Shown piece by piece: positions 25,983 to 34,388 of a stretch of DNA of 64,000 nucleotides. The notes beneath the pieces are model-generated. The model made no database searches. It had not been told where the DNA came from and saw only the letters and a program-made list of their open reading frames with translations. This stretch comes from Ferdinandcohnia sp036962705. GTDB taxonomy: Bacteria > Bacillota > Bacilli > Bacillales > Bacillaceae_L. Both the position numbers and the translations under genes were made by a program. The stretch is from the NCBI RefSeq assembly GCF_036962705.1, contig NZ_JBALOQ010000015.1:33042-97041 (forward strand). The letters run 5' to 3'. The stretch's first letter is position 1, and each line of letters starts with the position of its first letter.

Positions 25983-26062
25983 TTATTATATAGAACACCA
26001 ATAGCCCGATTAGTAGCAATCTGTACTAATCGGGTTATTTTTGCGAATGTCAATTTCAAACA
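25983..26062. repeat. Two-copy hairpin element, copy B
   Basis: This is the second copy of the element at 754-838: the same stem (26001-26015 with 26024-26038) and 8-base loop, then TTTTTG and a TTTCAAACAA flank. One arm base differs and converts a G-C pair to G-U. It flanks the GC-rich pectate lyase on its downstream side. Confidence 0.75.
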
Positions 26063-26141
26063 AGCGTCTGTATCTTTCTACTATAATAGCACACTTTCTT
26101 GGTGGGGCCGAAGGGCAGGTACATCGTCTCAGGGAAAATCC

Positions 26142-26171
26142 GGTGGGACAAAGAACCTGTCCCTCTGTCCT
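26142..26171. repeat. GGGACAGG palindromic repeat copy
   Basis: GGTGGGACAAAGAACCTGTCCC followed by TCTGTCC is a degenerate member of the dispersed family. It lies 40 bases past copy B of the two-copy element. Confidence 0.6.
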
Positions 26172-26219
26172 GTTAGTTAAATTAGACACCAAAAAATTAA
26201 GTGGTATTTAATTTTTTTA

Positions 26220-26248
26220 TTGACGTTTAAACGGTTATGATGTAAATT
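26220..26248 (+). promoter_or_regulatory. Predicted sigma-A promoter of the ThDP-dehydrogenase operon
   Basis: TTGACG (26220-26225) and TAAATT (26243-26248) are separated by 17 bases. GTTTAAAC, an 8-bp palindrome, overlaps the spacer start. The element is about 75 bases upstream of the ThDP enzyme gene. Confidence 0.5.
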
Positions 26249-26321
26249 CAAATAAACATCTATTTTGAAAAGTCAGATATTTATTAAGATTTAATATTAC
26301 AATAAAGAAAAGGTGATGATG

Positions 26322-28043
26322 ATGAGAACAGCTGATGCTATTGTACGTTTACTTATTGAAAATGAAGTGGAAGTAGTATTTGGGGTTCCAGGTGATACAA
26401 GTATGCCATTTCATAATGCATTTGAGAAATATAAAAATCAAATAAAATATGTTTCTTGTCGCGATGAGCGTCATGCTACTTATATGGCAGATACGTACGC
26501 ACGTATAACAGGAAAACCAGGTGTTGCAGATGTGCCAAGTGGTGGAGGCCTACTTTACGCAGTGCCAGGACTTAGTGAAGCAACTGCTTCGTCTGTTCCA
26601 ATCATTGTATTTTCTTCTGATATTACATTAAGTAGTGAAGGAACCGGGGCATTGACAGAGTTAAAACAAGTTGAGTTAACGAGTGCAATTACAAAGTGGA
26701 GTACTCGAATTACTCTTTCATCTAAAGTGCCTGAAATTATTCGCAAAGCTTTTCGAGTTGCTATGTCAGGACGTCCTGGGGCTGTTCACATTTCTGTCCC
26801 AGAAGATATTCATGAACACGATTTTGATTTTCAAGAGGAGGATTTTCATCCTTTAATGCAGAAGAAGTTTAAATCAGGACCTATTAATGAGGATATAGAA
26901 GAAGCTGTAAAACTATTTTCTGTTTCGAAGCGTCCAGTTATTTTGGCTGGCGGGGGGGTTCATTTGTCAAGTGCATATCAAGAGCTTGCAAAGCTTTCAG
27001 AATGGTTTTCAATTCCAGTTGTCACTACAATTAATGGGAAAGGCTCTGTTAATGAAGAATCTCATCTCTCAATTGGGGTAATTGGGGTAAATGGGGGAAC
27101 TGAAGAGACAAATAGCGTTTTGAAGGAATCTGATTTTGTTCTAATTTTAGGATCTAAGTTAAACAATGTAACGACGGTAGCAAAAAGTTTATTTAAGCAT
27201 GGTCCAACTGTTGTTCAGGTAGATATTACGGAAGAGAACCTAGACTTAAATATTCGAACAGATTTGGCGATTCAAAGCGATATCCAAGCATTTCTCGCTC
27301 AATTCATCCAGAAAATTCAGGAAATAAAGGGCGATTTATGTATTCCGAATATCGAATGGAGCGAAACCGTGCAAGTAGTCCGTCAAGCCACTACTAAACG
27401 TATTGAAGCAGAGGTTTCAGAAGAGACAGAGCACGTCAATCCAGCACGCATCATTCATTGGTTAGATGAAAATGCACCAAAAGACTCTTTATTTGTTGTC
27501 GATGCAGGCACACAGAATCCTTATATGGCTGCCAACTTTAAGATCAAAAAGGCTGGCAAACAAATTGTTTTTGATAGAGGACATGGGAACTTAGGTTATG
27601 CCTTGGGGGCTTCCATTGGTGCGAGTTTTGCTCAGCCAAATTCTAAAGTATTCACACTATTTGGTGATGGAAGCTTTGCGATGTCAGTAGGGGAACTTGA
27701 AACAGCAGTAAGACAGAACTTACCGATAGTTTTTATTCTCCTTCAAAATAATAGTTATGGGTGGATTAAAAAGCTACACCAACTTTATTACAATGAACAG
27801 TACATTGCGGTTGACTTTACTGAGATTGATGGAGCAAAAATTGCGGAAGGCTTTGGGGTTAAATCACGTAAAGTTGAAACGAATGAACAGTTAGAGGAAG
27901 CTTTCGAATGGGCGGTCGCACAGCAATCTCCGGTGTTCTTGGATATTTCAATCGAACGCATCACCGATATCGTCCCACCAGTTACTAACTGGCGTACAGA
28001 CAGTAAAATAAATCCAAAAGATCGAGTCGTTCTCACATATTAA
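26322..28043 (+). CDS. Thiamine diphosphate-dependent enzyme (acetolactate synthase-like)
   Basis: This protein of about 573 residues has the three-domain layout of ThDP decarboxylases and acetolactate synthases. CRDERHATYMAD carries the cofactor-activating Glu49, and GDGSFAMSVGELETA plus NN form the ThDP/Mg2+ motif. It lacks features that would identify a specific substrate. The start is among ATG 26316, 26319 and 26322 after AAAAGG; 26322 has the best spacing. It opens an operon with an Asp/Glu racemase-like gene and a multi-subunit FAD dehydrogenase. It may decarboxylate the 2-oxo acid made by that dehydrogenase, which is inference. Confidence 0.87.
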   Translation: MRTADAIVRLLIENEVEVVFGVPGDTSMPFHNAFEKYKNQIKYVSCRDERHATYMADTYARITGKPGVADVPSGGGLLYAVPGLSEATASSVPIIVFSSDITLSSEGTGALTELKQVELTSAITKWSTRITLSSKVPEIIRKAFRVAMSGRPGAVHISVPEDIHEHDFDFQEEDFHPLMQKKFKSGPINEDIEEAVKLFSVSKRPVILAGGGVHLSSAYQELAKLSEWFSIPVVTTINGKGSVNEESHLSIGVIGVNGGTEETNSVLKESDFVLILGSKLNNVTTVAKSLFKHGPTVVQVDITEENLDLNIRTDLAIQSDIQAFLAQFIQKIQEIKGDLCIPNIEWSETVQVVRQATTKRIEAEVSEETEHVNPARIIHWLDENAPKDSLFVVDAGTQNPYMAANFKIKKAGKQIVFDRGHGNLGYALGASIGASFAQPNSKVFTLFGDGSFAMSVGELETAVRQNLPIVFILLQNNSYGWIKKLHQLYYNEQYIAVDFTEIDGAKIAEGFGVKSRKVETNEQLEEAFEWAVAQQSPVFLDISIERITDIVPPVTNWRTDSKINPKDRVVLTY

Positions 28044-28142
28044 TGAGTACTTCCTAGAATAATGTTGAATCAATCTTTTATTCTAGGAAGCTTTACTTGG
28101 CGAAATAACTGAACATTGTGTAAATGGAAAGGGGTTACAATA

Positions 28143-28847
28143 ATGAGGTTAGCTTATGGTGGCCATGTAACATTTGGACAAAACCTAGGTATTTTAATGC
28201 TAGATACAAAGTTTCCTAGACCAATTGGAGATATGGGAAATGCCCAAACTTGGTCTTATCCAGTACGATATAAGGTTGTAAAAACTGCTTCTGTGGATCG
28301 AGTTGTCAAAAAAGGAGATAAGTCGTTGATTCCACTTTTTATCGAGGCGGCAAAAGAGCTTGAAGCGGATGGGGTGAAGATGCTTACGACGAATTGTGGA
28401 TTCTTAAGCTTGTTCCAACAAGAAATTCAAGCTGAGGTTAATATACCATTCTATTCATCTAATTTGATGCAAATTCCACTCGTCTATTCAATTATCGGTC
28501 AAAAAGGAAATATTGGTGTCCTAACCGCAAGTAAAGCCACTTTGACAGAAGAGCATTTTGAAGCAATTGGGGTCCGTGATATTCCGATGGTCATCGAAGG
28601 AATGGATGATATGGATGAATTCACAAAAACAATCATCAATGGAGAGGAAGTCATGGATCTAGACAAGATGAGTGAAGAAGTTGTCAATCGAGCTAAATTG
28701 CTTGTGACAAACCATGATGATGTCCGCGCAATTGTCTTAGAATGTACGAATCTAACACCTTATAAAAAAGAGATTCAAGAAGCAACTGGATTGCCAGTGT
28801 TTGATATTGTTTCCATGCTGAATCATGTACATAATTGTTTAGCGTAA
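28143..28847 (+). CDS. Aspartate/glutamate racemase-like protein
   Basis: This 234-residue protein belongs to the Asp/Glu/hydantoin racemase superfamily. Both catalytic cysteines are visible, in TTNCGF and LECTNL. Members racemise amino acids or hydantoins, isomerise maleate or decarboxylate arylmalonates. The start is ATG 28143 after AAAGGGG; a frame from 28116 would put that site inside. Placed before an FAD/Fe-S dehydrogenase, it could convert an L-amino or imino acid to the D form for oxidation. Specific substrate unknown. Confidence 0.82.
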   Translation: MRLAYGGHVTFGQNLGILMLDTKFPRPIGDMGNAQTWSYPVRYKVVKTASVDRVVKKGDKSLIPLFIEAAKELEADGVKMLTTNCGFLSLFQQEIQAEVNIPFYSSNLMQIPLVYSIIGQKGNIGVLTASKATLTEEHFEAIGVRDIPMVIEGMDDMDEFTKTIINGEEVMDLDKMSEEVVNRAKLLVTNHDDVRAIVLECTNLTPYKKEIQEATGLPVFDIVSMLNHVHNCLA

Positions 28848-28879
28848 TTCGTCAGCGCTACAAAGAAGGGAGAGTTTCT

Positions 28880-30043
28880 ATGAAACAGGATGTTCTTGTT
28901 GTTGGTGGTGGGATCATAGGTGCAGCGATTACTTACTATCTAGCAAAACAAGGTATTCGCGTAACACTAGTTGAAGGGACTGACATTGCGGCAGGGACAT
29001 CTAGTTCTTGTGATCAAGCTGTGCTCCTTCAAACAAAGAAACCTGGTCCATTGCTTGAGCTTGCCATTCAAAGCAATGCTCTTTATAAAAACTTAGAAAA
29101 AGAATTAGGAGAATCCATTGAATATCGTCAGGGTGGCGGCATGATATTGATGGAAAATGAGCAGCACAAAACAATGCTCGAGGAGCTCGTGAAAAAACAG
29201 AAGCAGGTTGGTTTGCAAGTAGATATTGTGTCTCGTGAAGAAATCATGAAAAGACAATCAGGGCTTGCCCCTCATATTATCGGTTCGACTTGGAGCGATG
29301 AAGATGCCAAGGTGAACTCATTAAAAACGTCACTCGCTTTTGTACGTGCAGCAAAACGGCTCCATGCGAATGTACTACTCCGGAAGCAAGTCCAACGCTT
29401 ACTTTTGGAAAATAACCGAGTTGCCGGTGTCGATTTAGGTAGCGAAAAACTTTATGCGGATTCTGTTATCGTAGCAGCAGGTATTTGGACACCACAAATT
29501 CTGGACTCTCTAGAGGTTCATGTGCCAATCGTGCCAAGAAGAGGGCAAATTTTAGTGACGGAAAAACTACCGCCACTTTTTAAATCCAATATATTGAGTG
29601 GAGCCTATATTGCAGCGAAAAGTGGATCTGGGGGACAGGATTCGAATCCTTATGGAGTAGGACTCGTCATGGGTCAGACACTGAGCGGGAATGTCCTAAT
29701 TGGTGGTTCACGTGAGTTCGTGGGATTTGATGTTTCAACCACCCCAGAGGTTATACGAATGATTGGAGCTGCAGCAGTAAAAGTCTTCCCATTACTAAAG
29801 GATGTACGGATTATTCGAACATTTGCAGGCTTACGTCCATATACACCGGATAGCCTCCCGATTATGAGTGATGTGCCAGAATATCCTGGTCTTTATATTT
29901 GTGCGGGACATGAAGGGGACGGAATCGCACTTGCTCCAATATCAGGTAAAATCATGTCTGAATTGTTCACGAATGTACCGCCAAGTATAGATGTAGCTTC
30001 CTTCTCACTAGAAAGGTTTAAAGGAGTCGTAGCACATGGTTAG
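28880..30043 (+). CDS. FAD-dependent D-amino/imino acid dehydrogenase subunit (DadA/HcnC-like)
   Basis: This 387-residue flavoprotein starts with the dinucleotide-binding VVGGGIIGAAITYYLA and ends with the FAD-closing AGLRPYTPDSLPIMS and GHEGDGIALAP segments typical of DadA, sarcosine oxidase beta and HcnC/opine oxidase subunit B. It probably oxidises a C-N bond in a D-amino acid, imino acid or opine. The start is ATG 28880 after AAGAAGGGAG. It overlaps the next gene by eight bases. The following 2Fe-2S, FAD and BFD-like subunits make up the rest of the complex. Confidence 0.88.
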   Translation: MKQDVLVVGGGIIGAAITYYLAKQGIRVTLVEGTDIAAGTSSSCDQAVLLQTKKPGPLLELAIQSNALYKNLEKELGESIEYRQGGGMILMENEQHKTMLEELVKKQKQVGLQVDIVSREEIMKRQSGLAPHIIGSTWSDEDAKVNSLKTSLAFVRAAKRLHANVLLRKQVQRLLLENNRVAGVDLGSEKLYADSVIVAAGIWTPQILDSLEVHVPIVPRRGQILVTEKLPPLFKSNILSGAYIAAKSGSGGQDSNPYGVGLVMGQTLSGNVLIGGSREFVGFDVSTTPEVIRMIGAAAVKVFPLLKDVRIIRTFAGLRPYTPDSLPIMSDVPEYPGLYICAGHEGDGIALAPISGKIMSELFTNVPPSIDVASFSLERFKGVVAHG

Positions 30044-30341
30044 ACGAATTAAAGCAAAGAATGAGATTCCAACTGTTTCCTTTACTTTTAATCATCTTAC
30101 CCTCCAAGGGAAAGCGGGGGAACCCATTGTAGCGGCGTTAATGGCAAATGGAATCAAAAGTGTTCGTCGCTGTACCACCACAGGTGAAGCGCGCGGTCTA
30201 TACTGCGGAATTGGTCATTGCTATGAGTGTAGGGCAGAGGTGAATGGTGTGAACAATGTTCGTACCTGTCTTACACCATTACAAGCAAATATGGAGATTC
30301 AAACAAATTTGGAACCTGAGAAAGGAGAGATTCTACGGTGA
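30036..30341 (+). CDS. 2Fe-2S subunit of the FAD dehydrogenase (HcnA-like)
   Basis: This 101-residue ferredoxin-like protein has the cluster ligands in YCGIGHCYECRAEVNG and a distal RTCLTP (C-x4-C-x2-C...C). It matches the small Fer2_4 subunit of hydrogen cyanide synthase, opine oxidase and D-hydroxyproline dehydrogenase complexes. It passes electrons from the flavin subunits. ATG 30036 lies inside the end of the upstream gene, with AAAGGAG ten bases before it, and the next gene overlaps its stop, so the three are translationally coupled. Confidence 0.88.
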   Translation: MVRRIKAKNEIPTVSFTFNHLTLQGKAGEPIVAALMANGIKSVRRCTTTGEARGLYCGIGHCYECRAEVNGVNNVRTCLTPLQANMEIQTNLEPEKGEILR

Positions 30342-31567
30342 ATGCAGATGTTGTCATTATTGGAGCAGGACCAGCTGGGTTGTGTGCGGCTGTAGAAATC
30401 GCCAAATCAGGTGCAAGTGTTGTTGTTTTAGATGAGTATTATCGTCCAGGAGGTCGATTGTTAGGTCAACATTATGAGGACCCAACTCTTAAGGGGCCAG
30501 ATAAGCTATGGGATGGACAAAGAATTGCTCAACAAATCATAGAAGAGGCGCTGAGCTTAGGTGTCAAGATTTTCTGCGGGGTTACAGTATGGTCAATTGA
30601 AGGAAATTGGGAGATCAAAGTAAGCGGCGGAGATGTCACAAGTATTCATTCTCACGCACTCCTTGTTGCAACAGGCGCAGCAGAACATGCACTTCCTTGT
30701 TCTGGATGGACATTACCTGGCGTTTACAGTATAGGTGCAGCACAAACCTTTACAAATGTGCATCAAATTGCAATTGGACAACGTGTCTTTGTCATTGGCA
30801 CAGATCCTCTTTCTTTATCTGTAGTCTTAGAAATGCGTAAAGCTGGAATTGATGTGGTGGGTGTCGCACTTCCTCCTCAATCCCCAGTTATTGATGAAAC
30901 ACTATCCTCTCCGATTGAAAACGTGAAACGATTAACAGCGGTTGCCCATTTAGCTCCAAATCCGATGCTACAAAAGCTTGGCCAATTCGTTTCTGGAAGG
31001 TTTAGCAAAATGGCAACACATGCACTTAGAATGGATGTCTTAAAAATAGAGGGAATCCCAATCTACTTGAGGAAATCACTTGCCAGTATAAATGGTGAGA
31101 ACGAGGTCGAATCTGTGACCTTACAACATGTAGACGTAAATGGAAATCCGAGTGGAAAGACAATGGACCTTGCTGTAGACGCAGTCTGTCTCTCGGCTGG
31201 ATTATATCCACTTATTGATCTTTTACAAGCAGTAGGCTGTCCACTCATCGATATTAAAGAACTTGGTGGCCTAGTTCCATTACACGATATAGACATGTCG
31301 ACACCGGTTCCTGGTTTATTTGTTGCAGGAAATATTACAGGTATTGAAGGTGCGAAAGTAGCAATGACACAAGGTAAAATGGCAGGTATGTCAATACTAG
31401 CTTATCTCAATAAACCGTCTAAACAATCGAAGGCTGAAGGGACAAATCAAATCTTACAAGCACGTAATCTATCTCCTATTAAATTTATTCCAGAAATTGA
31501 AGAAGGAAGGAAGAAAATGGAGCAAGCATGGATCAATTTTCAACAAAAGGAAGAGGTGGTTTCATGA
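30338..31567 (+). CDS. FAD/NAD(P)-binding subunit of the dehydrogenase (HcnB-like)
   Basis: This 409-residue pyridine-nucleotide-disulfide-type flavoprotein has VVIIGAGPAGLCAAVEIAKSG at its N-terminus and a second dinucleotide-binding region near RVFVIGTDPLSLSVV. LVPLHDIDMSTPVPGLFVAG is the usual closing FAD motif. It corresponds to HcnB or opine oxidase subunit A. It starts with GTG 30338, overlapping the 2Fe-2S gene, after AAAGGAGAG. The stop overlaps the ATG of the BFD-like gene. It may be the point where electrons leave for the quinone pool. Confidence 0.88.
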   Translation: MNADVVIIGAGPAGLCAAVEIAKSGASVVVLDEYYRPGGRLLGQHYEDPTLKGPDKLWDGQRIAQQIIEEALSLGVKIFCGVTVWSIEGNWEIKVSGGDVTSIHSHALLVATGAAEHALPCSGWTLPGVYSIGAAQTFTNVHQIAIGQRVFVIGTDPLSLSVVLEMRKAGIDVVGVALPPQSPVIDETLSSPIENVKRLTAVAHLAPNPMLQKLGQFVSGRFSKMATHALRMDVLKIEGIPIYLRKSLASINGENEVESVTLQHVDVNGNPSGKTMDLAVDAVCLSAGLYPLIDLLQAVGCPLIDIKELGGLVPLHDIDMSTPVPGLFVAGNITGIEGAKVAMTQGKMAGMSILAYLNKPSKQSKAEGTNQILQARNLSPIKFIPEIEEGRKKMEQAWINFQQKEEVVS

Positions 31568-31824
31568 CGAAGGATTTTATAGTTTGTCGTTGTGAAGGAG
31601 TCTATTTGTCTGAAATTGAACGTGCAATAGAGGAAGGAGCTGCCTCCATTCCTGGTCTGAAAATTAGGACACGATCAGGTATGGGAATGTGTCAAGGGAG
31701 AGTATGTCAAAGTAGTTTACGATGTATCTTGCAAAATAAACAGCAAGAAAGTGATCAACCCATTGTGTTGCAAAATGCCAAGTTTCCAGTAAGACCTGTA
31801 TCATTGGAGGATCTAACAAAGTAA
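31564..31824 (+). CDS. BFD-like 2Fe-2S protein
   Basis: This 86-residue protein has VCRCEGV (C-x-C) and MCQGRVCQ (C-x4-C), the cluster ligands of the BFD-like 2Fe-2S domain. In opine oxidases this domain is often fused to the B-type subunit; here it is separate. ATG 31564 overlaps the stop of the previous gene as ATGA and follows GGAAGAGG; a longer frame from 31528 lacks a good site. Confidence 0.87.
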   Translation: MTKDFIVCRCEGVYLSEIERAIEEGAASIPGLKIRTRSGMGMCQGRVCQSSLRCILQNKQQESDQPIVLQNAKFPVRPVSLEDLTK

Positions 31825-31873
31825 TAAGAGTGGTTTGTAGATAACCAATTATTCATTTAAAGGGGGAAATTAT

Positions 31874-33124
31874 ATGGGTTTTTTAAAAAGGATTGGACTT
31901 GTTAACCAAATTTTTATTGCCTTTATTCTTGCGTTAATTGTAGGGGTTATATTTGGACCTCAAGCTGAAATCGTCAAGCCATTGGGTACATTATTTATAC
32001 GCCTAATTATGTTTATCATTGCACCTCTTGTTTTAAGCACACTTATTGTTGGAATGGCCAGTACAGGGAGCATTAGCCAACTAGGTCGTATGGGCTTTAA
32101 AACGATAGCGTACTACCTTATCACAACAGGAATTGCTGTTGTGATTGGAATACTTCTTGCTTTTGGGTTCAATCCAGGTAAAGGAGTAGGTACGATTGAA
32201 CCGACTGGAACTGTTCCGGAGAATCCGGGTTCAATGAACTTTCTCGAAGTGTTAATTAATATTGTTCCACAAAATTCTATAACAGCTATGGCAGAAAATA
32301 ATATGCTTCAAATTATTTTCCTTGCAGTATTATTAGGTATAGGTATTACAATCGTAGGAAAAAAAGCCGAACCTGTTTATAACTTTTTTGATGGACTTGC
32401 AGAAATAATGATGAAAATAACTTCCATAATTATGAAAACGGTTCCAATTGGGGTGTTCGGTCTTTTAGCTCCAATTATTGGATCACATGGAATAGATGTG
32501 ATGATTCCGTTATTTAAGCTTTTATTCACTGTCGCACTCGGTTGTCTTATTCAATATTTTATTGTCTATAGTATTGCGGTAAAAACATTAGGAAAAATGA
32601 GTCCGATGGAGTTTTTTAGAGGGGTTATGCCAGCAACTTTGATGGCATTCGGAACACAAAGTAGTAATGGTACTTTACCTTTAACGATGAAACGTTCACA
32701 GGAGAATTTAGGTATCTCGAATCGCGTAGCTAGCTTTGTTTTACCATTAGGAGCGACAGTTAGTATGGACGGCCAGGCAATTTATATTTCAGTATGTGCC
32801 ATTTTTACTGCACAAATGTTTGGTATCGAGTTAGGTCTACAACAAATCCTATTGATTGCTCTTATTTCGACAATTGGTTCTCTCGGAACAGCCGGAGTCC
32901 CTGGAGCTGGAATCATCATGCTTACTGTTGCTTTAACAACTGTTAATTTACCACTTGAAGCAATTGCAATTATTGCTGGAGTTGACCGATTTATGAATAT
33001 GTTCACCACATCTTGCAATGTTACAGGAGATATCGCATGTGCCGTATATATTGAAGAGTCAGAAAAGAAGAGGTTAATAAGCGAAGGAATTTCCTCCGGA
33101 ACCATGGATGAAGTTGTTCTATAA
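31874..33124 (+). CDS. DAACS-family symporter with altered substrate-site residues
   Basis: This 416-residue dicarboxylate/amino acid:cation symporter has about eight transmembrane helices, the hairpin motif QSSNGTLPL and the VSMDGQAIYIS segment. In the last helix, VDRFMNMFTTSCNVTGD stands where glutamate transporters have DMxRTxxNVTGD. The Asp that binds the amino group is Asn and the Arg that binds the side-chain carboxylate is Thr. The substrate is therefore unlikely to be aspartate or glutamate; a neutral or N-substituted amino acid is more plausible and suits the dehydrogenase operon. ATG follows AAAGGGGG. Confidence 0.88.
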   Translation: MGFLKRIGLVNQIFIAFILALIVGVIFGPQAEIVKPLGTLFIRLIMFIIAPLVLSTLIVGMASTGSISQLGRMGFKTIAYYLITTGIAVVIGILLAFGFNPGKGVGTIEPTGTVPENPGSMNFLEVLINIVPQNSITAMAENNMLQIIFLAVLLGIGITIVGKKAEPVYNFFDGLAEIMMKITSIIMKTVPIGVFGLLAPIIGSHGIDVMIPLFKLLFTVALGCLIQYFIVYSIAVKTLGKMSPMEFFRGVMPATLMAFGTQSSNGTLPLTMKRSQENLGISNRVASFVLPLGATVSMDGQAIYISVCAIFTAQMFGIELGLQQILLIALISTIGSLGTAGVPGAGIIMLTVALTTVNLPLEAIAIIAGVDRFMNMFTTSCNVTGDIACAVYIEESEKKRLISEGISSGTMDEVVL

Positions 33125-33127
33125 TCA

Positions 33128-33172
33128 GTTAAAATCCCCTATCTTTTTATAAAGAAGGGGATTTTAACTTTT
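33128..33172. terminator. Bidirectional rho-independent terminator
   Basis: A 13-bp perfect stem (33128-33140 with 33056-like arm at 33156-33168) is followed by Ts and lies between the convergent symporter and XRE-cupin genes. It ends the dehydrogenase operon on the plus strand. Confidence 0.85.
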
Positions 33173-33175
33173 GTC

Positions 33176-33730
33176 TCAATACATATTCGAAGAAACATAG
33201 AGAAGTTTTACAATTGTAGGAGTTGTATTGTACCAAGTGTGTGGGGTGGTTGAGTCAATATGAAAACTATCCCCAGCTTCCAAACGTGTTATCGCTTCTT
33301 CGATCATCACTGTTAGTGAACCTTCTAAAACATAAATAAATTCTTGTCCATTATGGGTAGAGGGTTTATGATTTTTCTTTTCATCCGGCAACAAGATCAC
33401 AAGCATCGGTTCGAAATGCTGGTTAGGTAAATCCCCTGCTAATGATTGATAAATGAAATTTGCACCATGTATTTCTACATCTTGATGCTTTTTGTGCCGA
33501 ATAATTTGTTTCGATTCATCTTTCTCATGTAGCTGAGTGAAAAAATAACTTTGTGGTACACCCAATGCCTTGGAAATTTTTGATAAAGACTGTAATGTCA
33601 CAGACGTTTTTGACCGTTCTAGTTGGGAAAGAAAACTACTAGTAAGATCAGTCTTCTCAGCAACATCCTTAAGTGTATATCCCTTTTGAATACGTAACTC
33701 ACGAATTTTCTTACCTACACCATTATCCAT
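33176..33730 (-). CDS. XRE-family transcriptional regulator with C-terminal cupin domain
   Basis: This 184-residue regulator has an XRE HTH (residues 5-60, GYTLKDVAEKTDLTSSFLSQLERSKTS region) and a cupin sensor domain (about 105-180: HNGQEFIYVLEGSLTVMI, PHTWYN). Such proteins often control amino-acid, polyamine or amine catabolic genes and sense the metabolite in the cupin. It is convergent with the dehydrogenase operon and is the nearest regulator to it, so control of that operon is likely but inferred. The start is ATG 33730 after AAAGGAG. Confidence 0.9.
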   Translation of the reverse strand: MDNGVGKKIRELRIQKGYTLKDVAEKTDLTSSFLSQLERSKTSVTLQSLSKISKALGVPQSYFFTQLHEKDESKQIIRHKKHQDVEIHGANFIYQSLAGDLPNQHFEPMLVILLPDEKKNHKPSTHNGQEFIYVLEGSLTVMIEEAITRLEAGDSFHIDSTTPHTWYNTTPTIVKLLYVSSNMY

Positions 33731-33811
33731 ATTAAACTCCTTTAACTTTATACCTTAATTATAAAGTATTACTTAAAAAAATTCACTATTACATAAATAT
33801 AATTGTAGAAT

Positions 33812-33840
33812 GGGACAAAGGGACAGGTCCCTCGTTCTAG
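33812..33840. repeat. GGGACAGG palindromic repeat copy
   Basis: GGGACAAAGGGACAGGTCCC then TCGTTCTAG resembles the copy at 689-715. It lies upstream of the XRE-cupin gene. Confidence 0.65.
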
Positions 33841-33960
33841 GAATGAGAGAAATAAGGGCATCCACCGAAAAGAGATCGATGTCCTAATTTTATGGGGGTT
33901 TAAAGCACGAAATGTACTCCTAACCTATTAATAGGGTTGTAGGAAAAGTAATTAAAATAT

Positions 33961-33994
33961 AAAAAGAGCATCTCCTTAAAAAAAGTAGATGCTC
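33961..33994 (-). terminator. Terminator downstream of the SDR relic
   Basis: GAGCATCT (33966-33973) pairs with AGATGCTC (33987-33994), and on the minus strand a run of Ts follows. It is 18 bases after the stop of the SDR remnant and shows that the relic once ended a transcript. Confidence 0.7.
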
Positions 33995-34011
33995 ATTACA
34001 AAATATTTAAA

Positions 34012-34224
34012 TTAACGCATGTGCAGCCAGCCATCATCAACAGGGAATGATTGTCCGCTAATGAAGTGTGAACCATCGCTAGCCAAGAAGACTAGTAGCG
34101 GTACAAGATCAACACTTTGGTTACAAAGTTTACCGCCAATTTGGATTTGTTGTGCCATTGCTGCATCGTGGGCTGCAAGTTTTTTTAATGAAAGGGTGCG
34201 GAGCTTTGCATATTTTTCTTGCAA
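34012..34224 (-). pseudogene. C-terminal remnant of a short-chain dehydrogenase
   Basis: The frame encodes SVDLVPLLVFLASDGSHFIS followed by GQSFPVDDGWLHMR, the canonical C-terminal end of an SDR (DVAxLVxFLASDxSxFITGQxxxVDGGW). The Rossmann fold and catalytic Tyr-Lys are missing, and the 70-residue frame has no clear binding site. It keeps its terminator. It is a truncated gene. Confidence 0.75.
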
Positions 34225-34388
34225 AGTTCTGCATTTTTATTTTGCAATAAACACAAAGGTTGGTGTTAGTATTCTATAGGTACATACTATTAGATATCAC
34301 ATAAAGAATATTACTTTTTTGGTATAATTAATATCATAGATAAACTACATTCCTTTATAGAAAAAGTAGACAACAAGGGGGAACTAAA

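Noticed and set aside
34019..34279. 86-codon plus-strand frame opposite the SDR relic
   Set aside because: It is the mirror of the SDR remnant, with no SD and no family match.
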